Shown: positions 1 to 8,018 of the stretch, piece after piece
How positions within the stretch are numbered: position 1 is the first letter of the stretch
How the letters are laid out: each line of letters opens with the position of its first letter
Source of the DNA: Nitrospirota bacterium
Lineage (GTDB): Bacteria; Nitrospirota; Thermodesulfovibrionia; Thermodesulfovibrionales; Magnetobacteriaceae
Assembly (NCBI GenBank): GCA_015233615.1
Contig: JADFXJ010000029.1
Location: 1-34,705, forward strand
Reading direction: 5' to 3'
DNA: 34,705 bases
Program-made: the position numbers and the translations under genes
Notes under the pieces: generated by a model
Told to the model about the DNA's origin: nothing
Seen by the model: the letters and a program-made list of their open reading frames with translations, nothing else
The model's database searches: none

Positions 1-576
1 CGTATAGGCGGTACCAGGGACATAAAAGTGGACGTTAGGGTAATATCGGCTACAAACAAAAACTTAAAAGAAGATGCAGCCACCGGAGGATTCAGGCAGG
101 ACCTGTATTACAGGTTAAACGTAATCCCACTGCCCGTGCCTCCGCTGAGGGAAAGGCGCGACGACATTCCCATATTGATAGAGCACTTCCTGGAAAAACA
201 TGGTAAAAAGGGTAAAATATTTTCGAAAGAGGCTCTGGAAGGCATGGAACATTATAATTGGCCCGGCAACGTGAGAGAACTGGAAAACGCGGTCGAACGC
301 CTCTTAACGTTCTCGGATAATAACGTTATAACGTTTCAGGACCTTCCCTTAGAGATAAGGCAAAGCACCGGGACGGATACATTTTTAGAGACAGGAAAAC
401 CTTTGGAGCTTTCCCCGGAGGGCGTAAATCTCGATAAAATTCTTGAAAATATTGAAAAGAGCTATCTGGCAAAGGCCCTGGAAATAACTAAAGGCCTGAA
501 AACGGAGGCGGCAAAACTGCTAAACATTTCTTTCAGACAATTCAGGCACAGGCTTAAGAAATATAACATCGAATGA
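1..576 (+). CDS. Sigma-54-dependent response regulator, C-terminal part (PilR/NtrC-like), cut by left edge
   Basis: The reading frame is open from base 1, so the gene continues to the left of the window. The visible 191 residues hold the end of the AAA+ ATPase domain (VRVISATNKNL, the FRQDLYYRLNVIP and PPLRERRDDI segments, and WPGNVRELENAVER of the sensor II region) followed by a Fis-type helix-turn-helix (KTEAAKLLNISFRQFRHRLK). The SFRQFRHRLKKYNI ending resembles the PilR subgroup. Such proteins hydrolyse ATP to open sigma-54 promoters. Walker A, the GAFTGA loop and any receiver domain lie outside the window. The histidine kinase 21-30 nt downstream is its probable partner, so the pair looks like a two-component system. 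The specific target is inferred only. Confidence 0.93.
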   Translation, partial: RIGGTRDIKVDVRVISATNKNLKEDAATGGFRQDLYYRLNVIPLPVPPLRERRDDIPILIEHFLEKHGKKGKIFSKEALEGMEHYNWPGNVRELENAVERLLTFSDNNVITFQDLPLEIRQSTGTDTFLETGKPLELSPEGVNLDKILENIEKSYLAKALEITKGLKTEAAKLLNISFRQFRHRLKKYNIE

Positions 577-606
577 AAATAAAAATAAAATACTACGGTG
601 GCCGAT

Positions 607-2376
607 ATGAACGATAAAAAAGACTTTGTGACAAGTAGCCCTATAGAGGATTACGAGCTTCTGCGTGTGCTTTTGGATAACATTCCCGATTCTATTTATT
701 TTAAGGACGATAAGTACAGATTCGTAATAGTAAACAGGGCAAAAGCCAGTAATTCCGGCACTACCCCAGATGAGATGATTGGCAGGACCGACTTCGATTA
801 TATCCCGGAGGAGCAGGCCAAAGAGGCTTGCGAAACCGAAAGCGAGATAATACGTACAGGGAGAAACATAACCGGCAGAATAGAAAAACGAACGAGAAAA
901 GACGGAAATGACGTCTGGATTTCTGCGACAAAAATCCCCTGGCGTAATAAAAATGGCGACGTTATTGGTACTATTGGCATTTCCCGCGACATCACCGATC
1001 TCAAGCATGCCAAAGAGGCCCTTCAACAATCGAACGAAGAACTGGAGGGCCATGTACGTGAGCGCACTGGAGAGCTGACTATAGCTAACGAAAAACTTTT
1101 GAAAGAGATCCAACAACACCGGCAGACTGAGGCCATATTGAGGGATTCCGAAGAAAGGATAAGACGAAATTACCATATACAAACGGTGGTAAACTCTATA
1201 TTGAAGGTATCTCTCTCCCAGTTTTCTTTTAAGGAGCAGCTCAATGAGGTACTAAATTGCATTCTTTCGATTCCATGGTTAACGCTTCAGTCAAAGGGTT
1301 GCATTTTTTTAGTAGACGCACAGGCAAAAGTACTTAGAATGCACGTTCAGTACGGTCTTAACGAAAAACTTCTCCAATATTGCGAGATAATCCCCTTTGG
1401 CAAATGCCTTTGTGGACGAGTAGCAGAAAGCCACCAGGTAATGTTTTCGGACCACATAGACACATGCCACGACATTCGTTTCGACGGCATGGAAGAGCAT
1501 GGGCACTACTGTGTTCCGGTGATGAACGGCGAGGAGCTGTTAGGCGTCATTAATCTGTACGTAGACGCCGGCCACAAGCGGGACGAGATGGAAGAGGCAT
1601 TTCTGCTGGCAGTGGCAAACACAACTGCCAGCATAATCGAGCGTAACCGCAACCAGGAGGAAAGGTTGAAGCTTCAATGCCAGTTGATGCAGTCGGAAAA
1701 GCTTTCCGCATTAGGCAGACTGAGTGCCAACGTCGCCCACGAAATAAGGAACCCTCTCACCGTTTTGGGTGGATTTGCCAGGAGACTCAACAAGATTATG
1801 CCTGAGGGCAGCAGGGGAAAAGAGTATGCCGAGGTTATATTCAGCGAAGCATCGAGGCTTGAGATAATACTTAAAAACGTACTTTCATATTCGAAAGACA
1901 CCAGGATAAACTTTGCCGAGGTTAATCCAAACTTAATAGTGGAAGAATCCCTGAGGCATTACAAGGAACTATGCGACGAGAAATCGATTAAAATGGTGAA
2001 GGCCACAACCGACGTGCCGAAAATCCTTGCCGACAAGAGCCAGGTAAGGCAGGTACTGGACAATCTTATATCCAACGGAATAGACGCGATGCCGGAGGGT
2101 GGCGAAATCGTCGTGGTTACCGACGTGGAAAGAGTAGACAAGAAAGAGTACGTTGTCATCAAAGTAAAGGATCGGGGAGCAGGAATACCCCAGGATAAGC
2201 TCAACCTTATATTCGAGCCATTTTTCTCTACCAAAGAGATGGGCAGAGGCACGGGGTTGGGTCTTTCGATAAGCCGCAAGATTGTCGAGGAACATAGCGG
2301 CTTCATCTTAGCCGAAAGCGCTATTGGAAAAGGCTCTACATTCAAGATCTATTTCCCGATGTCATCGGTCCAGTAA
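607..2376 (+). CDS. PAS-GAF sensor histidine kinase
   Basis: A soluble-looking histidine kinase with no obvious membrane segment. Counting from a possible GTG at 598, a PAS domain spans about residues 20-138 (SIYFKDDKYRFVIVN, GTIGISRDITD), a coiled coil 138-195, a GAF domain about 200-350, a HisKA domain with His381 in the H-box VAHEIRNPLTV, and a HATPase_c domain with N-box and GTGLGLSISRKIVEEH. I prefer the ATG at 607, because GGTGG sits five bases upstream; GTG 598 remains possible. The GAF domain is rich in cysteines (CLCG and others), which might bind a cofactor; this is speculation. The gene follows the sigma-54 activator closely and ends 4 bp from the stop codon of the convergent cysE-cysS gene. 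Confidence 0.92.
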   Translation: MNDKKDFVTSSPIEDYELLRVLLDNIPDSIYFKDDKYRFVIVNRAKASNSGTTPDEMIGRTDFDYIPEEQAKEACETESEIIRTGRNITGRIEKRTRKDGNDVWISATKIPWRNKNGDVIGTIGISRDITDLKHAKEALQQSNEELEGHVRERTGELTIANEKLLKEIQQHRQTEAILRDSEERIRRNYHIQTVVNSILKVSLSQFSFKEQLNEVLNCILSIPWLTLQSKGCIFLVDAQAKVLRMHVQYGLNEKLLQYCEIIPFGKCLCGRVAESHQVMFSDHIDTCHDIRFDGMEEHGHYCVPVMNGEELLGVINLYVDAGHKRDEMEEAFLLAVANTTASIIERNRNQEERLKLQCQLMQSEKLSALGRLSANVAHEIRNPLTVLGGFARRLNKIMPEGSRGKEYAEVIFSEASRLEIILKNVLSYSKDTRINFAEVNPNLIVEESLRHYKELCDEKSIKMVKATTDVPKILADKSQVRQVLDNLISNGIDAMPEGGEIVVVTDVERVDKKEYVVIKVKDRGAGIPQDKLNLIFEPFFSTKEMGRGTGLGLSISRKIVEEHSGFILAESAIGKGSTFKIYFPMSSVQ

Positions 2377-2380
2377 TTAA

Positions 2381-4495
2381 TTATACCTTTACCCTCCATC
2401 CGGTGCAGCCGGGCCTGTCTTCGAGAATTATACCGCAGGAAAGCAATGAGTTCCTGATTTCGTCGGCTTTGATCCAATCTTTCGCTTTGCGGGCGGCATT
2501 TCGCCTTTCTATCGACGAATCTATCTCCCGCTCGGTTATAGGTAGTTTTCTCGTCTTCATAAGGGAACGATACCAATCTTTCGGATTTTTGCGAAACACG
2601 TTGAGTACCTGGCAGACTTCGTCAAGAAGCTTCATCGCCTCTGTCAGAAGAGCGTGGGCAACGTCACCGGAGGGTTTTGCGTCAAGATAACGGTTAACAG
2701 AGCGTACTAAGTCAAATATATGGCCAACGGCCTGGGCCGTGTTAAAGTCGTCGTCCATGGATTCTATAAACTTCTCCCTAAACGAGGAGACCGAAACGCT
2801 GAAGGCCTCATACTCGCTGTCCTTCTTAGGTTTGGAGCCGTGGGATTTCAGGAATGTGTCGACTCTAAGGACTGTAGAGTAGTGCCTGTCGATAGAGACC
2901 TCAGTGTCGGCCAGTTGCTGGTAAGAAAAGTCGATGGGGTTTCTGTAGTGGGTGGATATGAGAAAAAGTCGAAGTACCTCCGGGTCGAAGTTACCCAGTA
3001 TATCTCTTATGGTAAAGAAGTTGCCGAGGGATTTTGACATCTTTTCTTTGTCCAGGGTTATGAAGCCGTTATGTACCCAGTATTTTACGAAAGGTTTTTT
3101 TGTGAAAGCCTCCGACTGGGCAAGTTCGTTTTCGTGGTGCGGAAATATAAGGTCTGCCCCGCCGCCGTGAATGTCGAAAGTGTCGCCGAGGTACTTTCGC
3201 GACATGGCGCTGCACTCGATGTGCCAGCCTGGCCGTCCGGGGCCCCAGGGGCTTTCCCAGAAGGGCTCACCCTCTTTTGAGCGTTTCCAGAGAGCAAAAT
3301 CAAGTGGATTGTTTTTTCGCTCGTCAACGGTTACACGTGAACCGGCTTCCTGTGAAATCAAAGACCTGCCGGATAACTTGCCATAGCCGTCGAATGAATC
3401 CACGGAAAAATAGACGTCGCCGTCCATTACGTAAGCATAGCCGCCGCTCATGAGTCCACTTATGAGCTCGATCATGTCTTCGACGTGCTCCGTGGCAAGG
3501 GGTTCTACGTCGGCCCTGGCAACGCCGAGGCGGTCCATGTCCACGTAATATTCGTCTATGTACTTTTTTGCGACTAAGTCCCAGGCGACGCCTTCCTCTT
3601 TAGACCTGTTTATAATCTTGTCGTCCACGTCGGTAAAATTCTTTACGAATTTAACGCCGTAGCCCTTGTACGTAAGATAACTCCTGATTACGTCGAACAC
3701 TACGGAGCTCCTGGCGTGCCCGACGTGGCACAGGTCATAAACGGTGACACCGCATACGTAAATACTTACGTGCCCCATAGTAAGCGGCACGAAATCCTCT
3801 TTTTCGCCTGACATACTGTTGTAAACTTTCATGCCTTTTTTACCAGCCATCCTTTCGATTTTACGTTCCAACATGGAAACGTGCGCCCGAAGTTCCTCGA
3901 ATTTCCTTTCTACCGGGTCTGGAAACCGGGTATGGTCGAGTGCCTCCACCGGGCCGTCTTCGGTTAAATGCAGGAGCTTTCGCTTCACCACCCTGCCGGG
4001 TACTCCGACCACTATGGAGTTATCCGGTACGCTGTGCAGTACTACGGAATTAGCCCCGATTTTAACATAGTCGCCTACGTCGATTGGTCCGAGAATTTTA
4101 GCACCCGCTCCTATAACCACGTATGAGCCGATTGTGGGATGCCTTTTACCCTTTTCCTTGCCCGTGCCGCCAAGTGTCACGCCCTGATAGAGAAGGCACT
4201 CTTGCCCAATTTCCGCGGTTTCGCCTATAACTACGCCCATGCCGTGGTCTATAAAAAACCCTGGTCCAATGGCCGCACCCGGATGGATCTCTATTCCGGT
4301 AAAGAGTCTTACTGCGTTGGAAACCAACCTTGGGAGTACCCTCATACCGATCGACCACAGGGGATGAACCATCCTGTGAAATAGTATGGCGTGAAATCCG
4401 GGGTAATTAAGAGCAGCGTCCAGATAGCCCTTTACCGCAGGGTCTCTTTCGAATATAGCCTCGTAATCTCTGTGTATAGTTCGAAACATGGACAT
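2381..4495 (-). CDS. cysE-cysS: Fused serine O-acetyltransferase / cysteinyl-tRNA synthetase (CysE-CysS)
   Basis: One uninterrupted ORF encodes two enzymes. Numbered from an upstream TTG at 4513, residues 9-195 are a short EpsC-type serine acetyltransferase with the left-handed beta-helix hexapeptides and the HPGAAIGPGFFIDHG and GVTLGGTGK motifs. A charged helical linker (about 197-226) leads into a complete cysteinyl-tRNA synthetase starting at Met228, with HVGHARS (HIGH motif), the zinc-site CGVTVYD, WHIECSAM and HHENE segments, and EKMSKSLGN (KMSKS). CysE makes O-acetylserine for cysteine synthesis and CysS charges tRNA-Cys, so the fusion joins supply and use of cysteine. ATG 4495 or 4489 is the likely start, since family members begin MFRTI-like. 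An internal start at Met228 (3832) is conceivable. In Bacillus these genes are operon neighbours; here they are one frame. Confidence 0.93.
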   Translation of the reverse strand: MSMFRTIHRDYEAIFERDPAVKGYLDAALNYPGFHAILFHRMVHPLWSIGMRVLPRLVSNAVRLFTGIEIHPGAAIGPGFFIDHGMGVVIGETAEIGQECLLYQGVTLGGTGKEKGKRHPTIGSYVVIGAGAKILGPIDVGDYVKIGANSVVLHSVPDNSIVVGVPGRVVKRKLLHLTEDGPVEALDHTRFPDPVERKFEELRAHVSMLERKIERMAGKKGMKVYNSMSGEKEDFVPLTMGHVSIYVCGVTVYDLCHVGHARSSVVFDVIRSYLTYKGYGVKFVKNFTDVDDKIINRSKEEGVAWDLVAKKYIDEYYVDMDRLGVARADVEPLATEHVEDMIELISGLMSGGYAYVMDGDVYFSVDSFDGYGKLSGRSLISQEAGSRVTVDERKNNPLDFALWKRSKEGEPFWESPWGPGRPGWHIECSAMSRKYLGDTFDIHGGGADLIFPHHENELAQSEAFTKKPFVKYWVHNGFITLDKEKMSKSLGNFFTIRDILGNFDPEVLRLFLISTHYRNPIDFSYQQLADTEVSIDRHYSTVLRVDTFLKSHGSKPKKDSEYEAFSVSVSSFREKFIESMDDDFNTAQAVGHIFDLVRSVNRYLDAKPSGDVAHALLTEAMKLLDEVCQVLNVFRKNPKDWYRSLMKTRKLPITEREIDSSIERRNAARKAKDWIKADEIRNSLLSCGIILEDRPGCTGWRVKV

Positions 4496-4519
4496 ATTCC
4501 GCCCGCCCGGCAACGTTAA

Positions 4520-4535
4520 ATAATCAGATGATTAT
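4520..4535. promoter_or_regulatory. Perfect palindrome upstream of cysE-cysS
   Basis: ATAATCA-GA-TGATTAT is a perfect 7+2+7 palindrome about 25 bp upstream of the ATG at 4495. It overlaps a possible -10 box (TATAAT on the minus strand, 4531-4536). The position would suit an operator or start-site element. No regulator is identified and AT-rich palindromes also arise by chance. Confidence 0.3.
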
Positions 4536-4701
4536 AATAAAAAAATATATCGCCGATTATTAAAATAATTGACAGGCACAAAAATATAATTTTTAGGAAG
4601 GACAAAGGCACGTGCGCAACTATAAACGCAGATTTTTAACTACGAGAAACAACTCGCGGAGTGTCATACCCACCATGTCCTCCATCCTGTTGTAAATGTT
4701 T

Positions 4702-5136
4702 TCAGGCATTTGCAGGCAACCTAACCTCGTCGCGGAGTACGACGTCATTTGAGCACACTTTGTGTGGCAATTTTACGGAGGTTTCGCTTGATAGCATTCC
4801 TCTCATCATCTGCACGACCGACGGGTTTTTAGAGCCGAATCGCCGTATGAGGTAATTTGCCGCCACGCCGGGGTCAATGATGTCGCCGCAAGTGAATATG
4901 TCTACTGCCGCGTAATTATATTCGGGCCAGGTGTGAATGGAAAGATGGGATTCAGCGATAATTACCATACCGCTTATTCCAAAGGGGTTGAATTCGTGGA
5001 AAGATACGTCGATTATGGTAGCCTTTGCTTCGGTAGCAGCGGTTACCATCGCATTCGTAACTTCCTGAAGGTCGTTTAGAACCTTAGGATTACAATCTTT
5101 CAATTCGACTAACAAATGAGTACCTAAAGCATACAA
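4702..5136 (-). CDS. speD: S-adenosylmethionine decarboxylase proenzyme (prokaryotic class, SpeD)
   Basis: This is the small SpeD that self-cleaves to give a pyruvoyl enzyme decarboxylating S-adenosylmethionine for spermidine-type polyamine synthesis. Numbered from TTG 5136 (144 residues), the cleavage Ser63 lies in AESHLSIHTWPE, with His68 and Cys83 (FTCGD) as the expected catalytic residues. The start is decided by the sequence: AGGAGGG lies seven bases before the TTG, and the protein then begins MYALGTHLLVE, matching the family N-terminus (xxLGxHL). An in-frame ATG at 5178 would add 14 residues resembling no family member and has no ribosome site. It runs in the same direction as cysE-cysS, 200 bp upstream of it. 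No speE is in the window. Confidence 0.93.
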   Translation of the reverse strand: MYALGTHLLVELKDCNPKVLNDLQEVTNAMVTAATEAKATIIDVSFHEFNPFGISGMVIIAESHLSIHTWPEYNYAAVDIFTCGDIIDPGVAANYLIRRFGSKNPSVVQMMRGMLSSETSVKLPHKVCSNDVVLRDEVRLPANA

Positions 5137-5201
5137 TTGCCTACCCTCCTTTGTGGAGAAGAGATATCCCGGGTACATCCCGGGAAGCGTGGTTCCCAAA
5201 A
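5137..5201 (-). promoter_or_regulatory. Structured 5' leader of speD
   Basis: The roughly 65-nt predicted leader contains two possible hairpins on the minus strand: GGGAA/TTCCC around 5181-5196, and TCCCGGG-ATGTA-CCCGGGA, a perfect 7-bp stem with a 5-nt loop at 5166-5184. They share bases and so are mutually exclusive. The second ends about 15 nt before the AGGAGGG ribosome site. The layout would suit translational control. No known riboswitch class is recognised. Confidence 0.4.
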
Positions 5202-5208
5202 CACTAAT

Positions 5209-5236
5209 AGTATACGAATATTTTAAAGGATGTCAA
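5209..5236 (-). promoter_or_regulatory. Sigma-70-type promoter for speD
   Basis: On the minus strand, TTGACA (5231-5236) and TATACT (5209-5214) are separated by 16 bp. The predicted start point near 5202 gives a short leader. This is one of the best promoter matches in the window. Confidence 0.7.
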
Positions 5237-5495
5237 GCTTTAATTTCAGATTGTGTTAATTTCAGATTAAATTATATATTATGGTTGTACATGCGTTGCT
5301 TTTAAAAAATATTTGCCGGGAAAATATTTTATATGTAACCTAAGGGTTGCCGATATGTAGAATTTCGTTTTATAATTTAAAACCGTGATATATTTCAGGC
5401 ATATTTCAATTTTGGCTTATAGATATCATTATAATATATATGTTTTAAAGATATATCATAATGATATATATACATATGAAGTGTATGTATGTTAA
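5237..5495. other. AT-rich intergenic gap with a 9-bp-arm palindrome
   Basis: This stretch holds no convincing gene. It contains a perfect palindrome, ATATATCAT-A-ATGATATAT, at 5451-5469, and a second copy of half of it in inverted orientation (ATATCATTAT at 5423-5432). It is clearly more AT-rich than its surroundings. With the adjacent parS site it may be a protein-binding or regulatory region for the ABC-cobalamin gene series, but no riboswitch consensus is visible. Confidence 0.4.
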
Positions 5496-5511
5496 TGTTT
5501 CACGTGGAACA
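5496..5511. promoter_or_regulatory. parS: Candidate parS site (ParB/Spo0J binding)
   Basis: TGTTTCACGTGGAACA matches the near-universal bacterial parS 16-mer (TGTTNCACGTGNAACA) at every fixed position and is palindromic except for one base pair. Both half-site variants, TGTTTCAC and GTGGAACA, occur in known parS sites. It lies in a non-coding gap. parS sites usually cluster near the replication origin, so this locus is probably origin-proximal. The match is seen directly; ParB binding is inferred. Confidence 0.78.
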
Positions 5512-5564
5512 TTTTACGACGTCTGAGATGGCAATAACAACGCCTGAGATGGTAACGGTATATA

Positions 5565-6503
5565 GTGCACCGGTTGCGGGTGGTAGTTACGCCGTATGCA
5601 GGTGTCCGAATGTATAGCGACGGGATTTTTCCCACGGTAAATCAGACTGCACACCAGTCGGTACTTCAGGCAAAGGGTTTGAGGAAGGTGTATGGCTCCA
5701 GGGTAGCCGTCGATGGTATAGGTTTCTCGTTTGAAGAGGGGGAGTTTATCGGCTTCCTCGGTCCAAATGGCGCCGGTAAGACTACCACGATAAAGATGCT
5801 CACCGGCCTCGTAAAGCCCACCGGCGGCGAAATCACCTATTTCGGGAAAGACTTCTTCGCTAATCCACGTTTCGCCAAAAGAATCATCGGGGCAGTCCCC
5901 CAGCAGAACAATCTTGACAGGGATCTTACCGCATACGAAAATCTCAAGCTTCACGCTATCCTGTACGGGATGGACCGCTCCGGCATGAGTGAAAAAATCG
6001 GTGAGATGCTTACCTTCGCCGGCCTCACCAATTACAGGGATATGCAGGTCAAGACTTTCTCCGGTGGAACCATGCGAAGGCTGGTCATAGCAAGGGCACT
6101 TCTGCACGAGCCAGGTATACTTTTTCTGGACGAGCCTACGGTAGGACTCGATCCCCAGATAAGGAGAAGCATCTGGGAGTTCATCGTAAAGGTCAACAAT
6201 CTGAGAAATACTACCATTATCCTGACTACCCACTACATCGAAGAGGCGGAAAGACTGTGCCGGCGCGTGCTCATCATCAACGATGGCAAGATCATCGCGG
6301 AGGGCAGGCCGGATGAGATGAAAAAAGAGATCGGCCAATATGTCCTCGAAATCTATATGGAGGAGGGAATTAACGAGCGATTTTTCGAATCCAGAGAGGA
6401 TGCCGTTATCGCACTCAGAGACAGCCGTTACCCATGCAAGGTACGCGAGGTTACCCTTGAAGACGTTTTTTTGAAAATAACCGGAAGGAGGATTAACGTT
6501 TAA
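5565..6503 (+). CDS. ABC-2-type transporter ATP-binding protein (CcmA/DrrA-like)
   Basis: The ATPase subunit of an ABC transporter acting at the inner face of the membrane. Walker A is GPNGAGKTTT, the Q-loop PQQN, the signature FSGGTMRR, Walker B ILFLDEPT, and the H-loop ends TTHYIEEAERL. This is the architecture of DrrA/NodI-type exporters. Homology starts at VLQAKGLRKVYG, so the first 30 residues from the GTG at 5565 may be untranslated; ATG 5610 is the main alternative and neither has a strong ribosome site. The stop codon shares one base with the start of the permease gene. The pair leads the cobalamin gene series, which suggests but does not prove a link with cobalt, corrinoid or precursor traffic. 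Confidence 0.9.
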   Translation: MHRLRVVVTPYAGVRMYSDGIFPTVNQTAHQSVLQAKGLRKVYGSRVAVDGIGFSFEEGEFIGFLGPNGAGKTTTIKMLTGLVKPTGGEITYFGKDFFANPRFAKRIIGAVPQQNNLDRDLTAYENLKLHAILYGMDRSGMSEKIGEMLTFAGLTNYRDMQVKTFSGGTMRRLVIARALLHEPGILFLDEPTVGLDPQIRRSIWEFIVKVNNLRNTTIILTTHYIEEAERLCRRVLIINDGKIIAEGRPDEMKKEIGQYVLEIYMEEGINERFFESREDAVIALRDSRYPCKVREVTLEDVFLKITGRRINV

Positions 6504-7240
6504 TGTTTAATGGCTTTACGGCAGTGCTTTACAGGGAGTTTACAGTTTACAGGAAGAGGTTTTTTAAGCAGCTCCTTACTGCTTCCCTATCTCCGCTGCT
6601 ATTTCTCATAGCCTTCGGATGGGGGCTAGGCAGGGAGGTCAGCGTAGGGGGGATGCCATATATTAATTTTCTCATCCCGGGCCTCGTCACTATGAGCAGC
6701 CTCAACCAGAGTTTTGCCATATCGGCAGAGATTAACATATCCCGCTTTTACTTCCATACGTTCGACGAATACCTGATCGCGCCTGCTTCACATCTGGAAA
6801 TAGTGCTCGGTGAGGCCCTCTTTGGCGTCTTCAGAGGAATGCTTAGTTGCCTGATCATATTCCTCTACGTCGTAGTGTTTAAGGTAAAGTTGTCATTTAA
6901 CGCCATGTTTTTGCCGGCCATTTTGCTCCATACTTTTCAATTTTCGGCTCTGGCCGTTACGACGTCCATGGTAGTCAAGGACCACTCCAGTCAGGCGTTG
7001 GTAAATAATTTCGTTATCACGCCGATGATTTTTCTGTGCGGAACGTTCTTCCCGCTGGGGAAACTTCCGTCGGCTTTTAATTACCTGGTTTCGATTTTGC
7101 CACTAACTTACTCTACGAAAGCCATAAGGGCCTCTCTTACCGGTGGTACCGTAGAGTATTCACACCTTTCTATCATGGGGCTCTTTTGTCTTGTCTTTTT
7201 TATAACGTCCATGCTTGCATTAAGGAGGGTCGAGGCATGA
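6503..7240 (+). CDS. ABC-2-type transporter permease (NodJ/DrrB-like)
   Basis: A 245-residue integral membrane protein with about six hydrophobic segments (for example LLTASLSPLLFLIAFGWGLG, IIFLYVVVF and the C-terminal LSIMGLFCLVFFITSMLAL) and the typical ABC-2 central region FVITPMIFLCGTFFPLGKLP. It forms the channel partner of the upstream ATPase. GGAAGGAGG lies nine bases before ATG 6503, and the TAATG junction indicates translational coupling. The end of the gene contains AAGGAGGG followed by an ATGA overlap, passing translation to the mini-ORF below. The substrate is unknown. Confidence 0.9.
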   Translation: MFNGFTAVLYREFTVYRKRFFKQLLTASLSPLLFLIAFGWGLGREVSVGGMPYINFLIPGLVTMSSLNQSFAISAEINISRFYFHTFDEYLIAPASHLEIVLGEALFGVFRGMLSCLIIFLYVVVFKVKLSFNAMFLPAILLHTFQFSALAVTTSMVVKDHSSQALVNNFVITPMIFLCGTFFPLGKLPSAFNYLVSILPLTYSTKAIRASLTGGTVEYSHLSIMGLFCLVFFITSMLALRRVEA

Positions 7241-7320
7241 GCGATGCTAATTTGATTGGTGCTGACATGACAGGAACTATATCGATCGATGCTAACTTCA
7301 TTAGTAGGGTGCCAAAATGA
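7237..7320 (+). CDS. 27-residue mini-ORF coupled by ATGA overlaps to both neighbours
   Basis: ATG 7237 overlaps the permease stop as ATGA and has a strong AAGGAGGG seven bases upstream. The frame runs 27 codons (MSDANLIGADMTG...) and stops at a TGA that itself overlaps the cbiL start as ATGA (7317-7320). It contains a diverged in-frame direct repeat (GATGCTAATTTGATTGGT at 7243 and a similar 18-mer at 7288). No family is recognised. It may be a translational bridge that carries ribosomes from the permease to cbiL, which has no good ribosome site of its own. Confidence 0.5.
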   Translation: MSDANLIGADMTGTISIDANFISRVPK

Positions 7321-8018
7321 TTATCGATAAATTCATATACTCTTTGGGGCTCGGCCCGGGAGACCCGGAACTTGTTACGGTTAAGGCTTTGAGGATTATC
7401 GAGTCAGCGGACTTTGTCGTCGTGCCACAGTCGGATGAGCTAGGCCGAAGCGTGGCTAAAGACATTGTCAGCCGCTACGTAAAGCCGGAGAAGATTCTCA
7501 TGTACTATTTCCCGATGAATAATAAAAAGGAAGAGCTGGACGCGAAGTATTCGCAGCTCGCAGATAAAATTTTCGATATGCTCTCAACGGGTGCAAACGT
7601 ATGCTACGTGACCATGGGAGACCCCACTATCTTCAGCACTTCCAATTACCTTACGAAAAAGCTGGAGCTTAAGGGCATAGAAGTAAGACACGTGCCGGGA
7701 ATAAGCTCAATTACGGGGGCAGCCTCGCTCATTGGCATTCCTATTTGCTCAAAAGGCGACAACTTCGGCGTCTACGAACTTCCACCGGAGTCCGCACTCG
7801 CCATAGAATACATAAACCGGCACGACACTACCATTTTTATGAAGGTCAACAAGAAGTTGTCTACCCTGCAGGAAGCCGTGCGCCTCTGCCGCCCTGACAA
7901 GGCATACCTGGCCCGAAGGATCAGTCTGGAAGGCGAGATGATCTACGATCTTCTAACGTCTACACCACCGGCAGATGCCGGGTATCTCTCTATAGCCATC
8001 GTAAAGAGGAAGAGATGA
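7317..8018 (+). CDS. cbiL: Cobalt-factor II / precorrin-2 C20-methyltransferase
   Basis: A SAM-dependent tetrapyrrole methylase that methylates C20 of the cobalt-containing ring in the anaerobic cobalamin route. The 233 residues match the usual length. Visible motifs are SLGLGPGDPELVTVKALRII at the N-terminus (SAM-binding loop), VCYVTMGDPTIFST, VRHVPGISSITGAASLIG, and the C20-specific TTIFMKVNKK and YLARRISLEGE segments. It starts by ATGA overlap with the mini-ORF and ends by ATGA overlap with cbiD, so the three are translationally coupled. CobI of the aerobic route is the alternative name; neighbours cbiD and cbiG favour the anaerobic assignment. Confidence 0.93.
   Translation: MIIDKFIYSLGLGPGDPELVTVKALRIIESADFVVVPQSDELGRSVAKDIVSRYVKPEKILMYYFPMNNKKEELDAKYSQLADKIFDMLSTGANVCYVTMGDPTIFSTSNYLTKKLELKGIEVRHVPGISSITGAASLIGIPICSKGDNFGVYELPPESALAIEYINRHDTTIFMKVNKKLSTLQEAVRLCRPDKAYLARRISLEGEMIYDLLTSTPPADAGYLSIAIVKRKR

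Noticed and set aside
520-1182. Minus-strand 220-codon ORF opposite the first histidine kinase
   Set aside because: It runs across the end of the sigma-54 activator and the PAS domain, both clearly coding on the plus strand.
3329-3344. Second parS-like site (GGTTACACGTGAACCG)
   Set aside because: Four of the 16 bases differ from the consensus and it lies in coding sequence of cysS.
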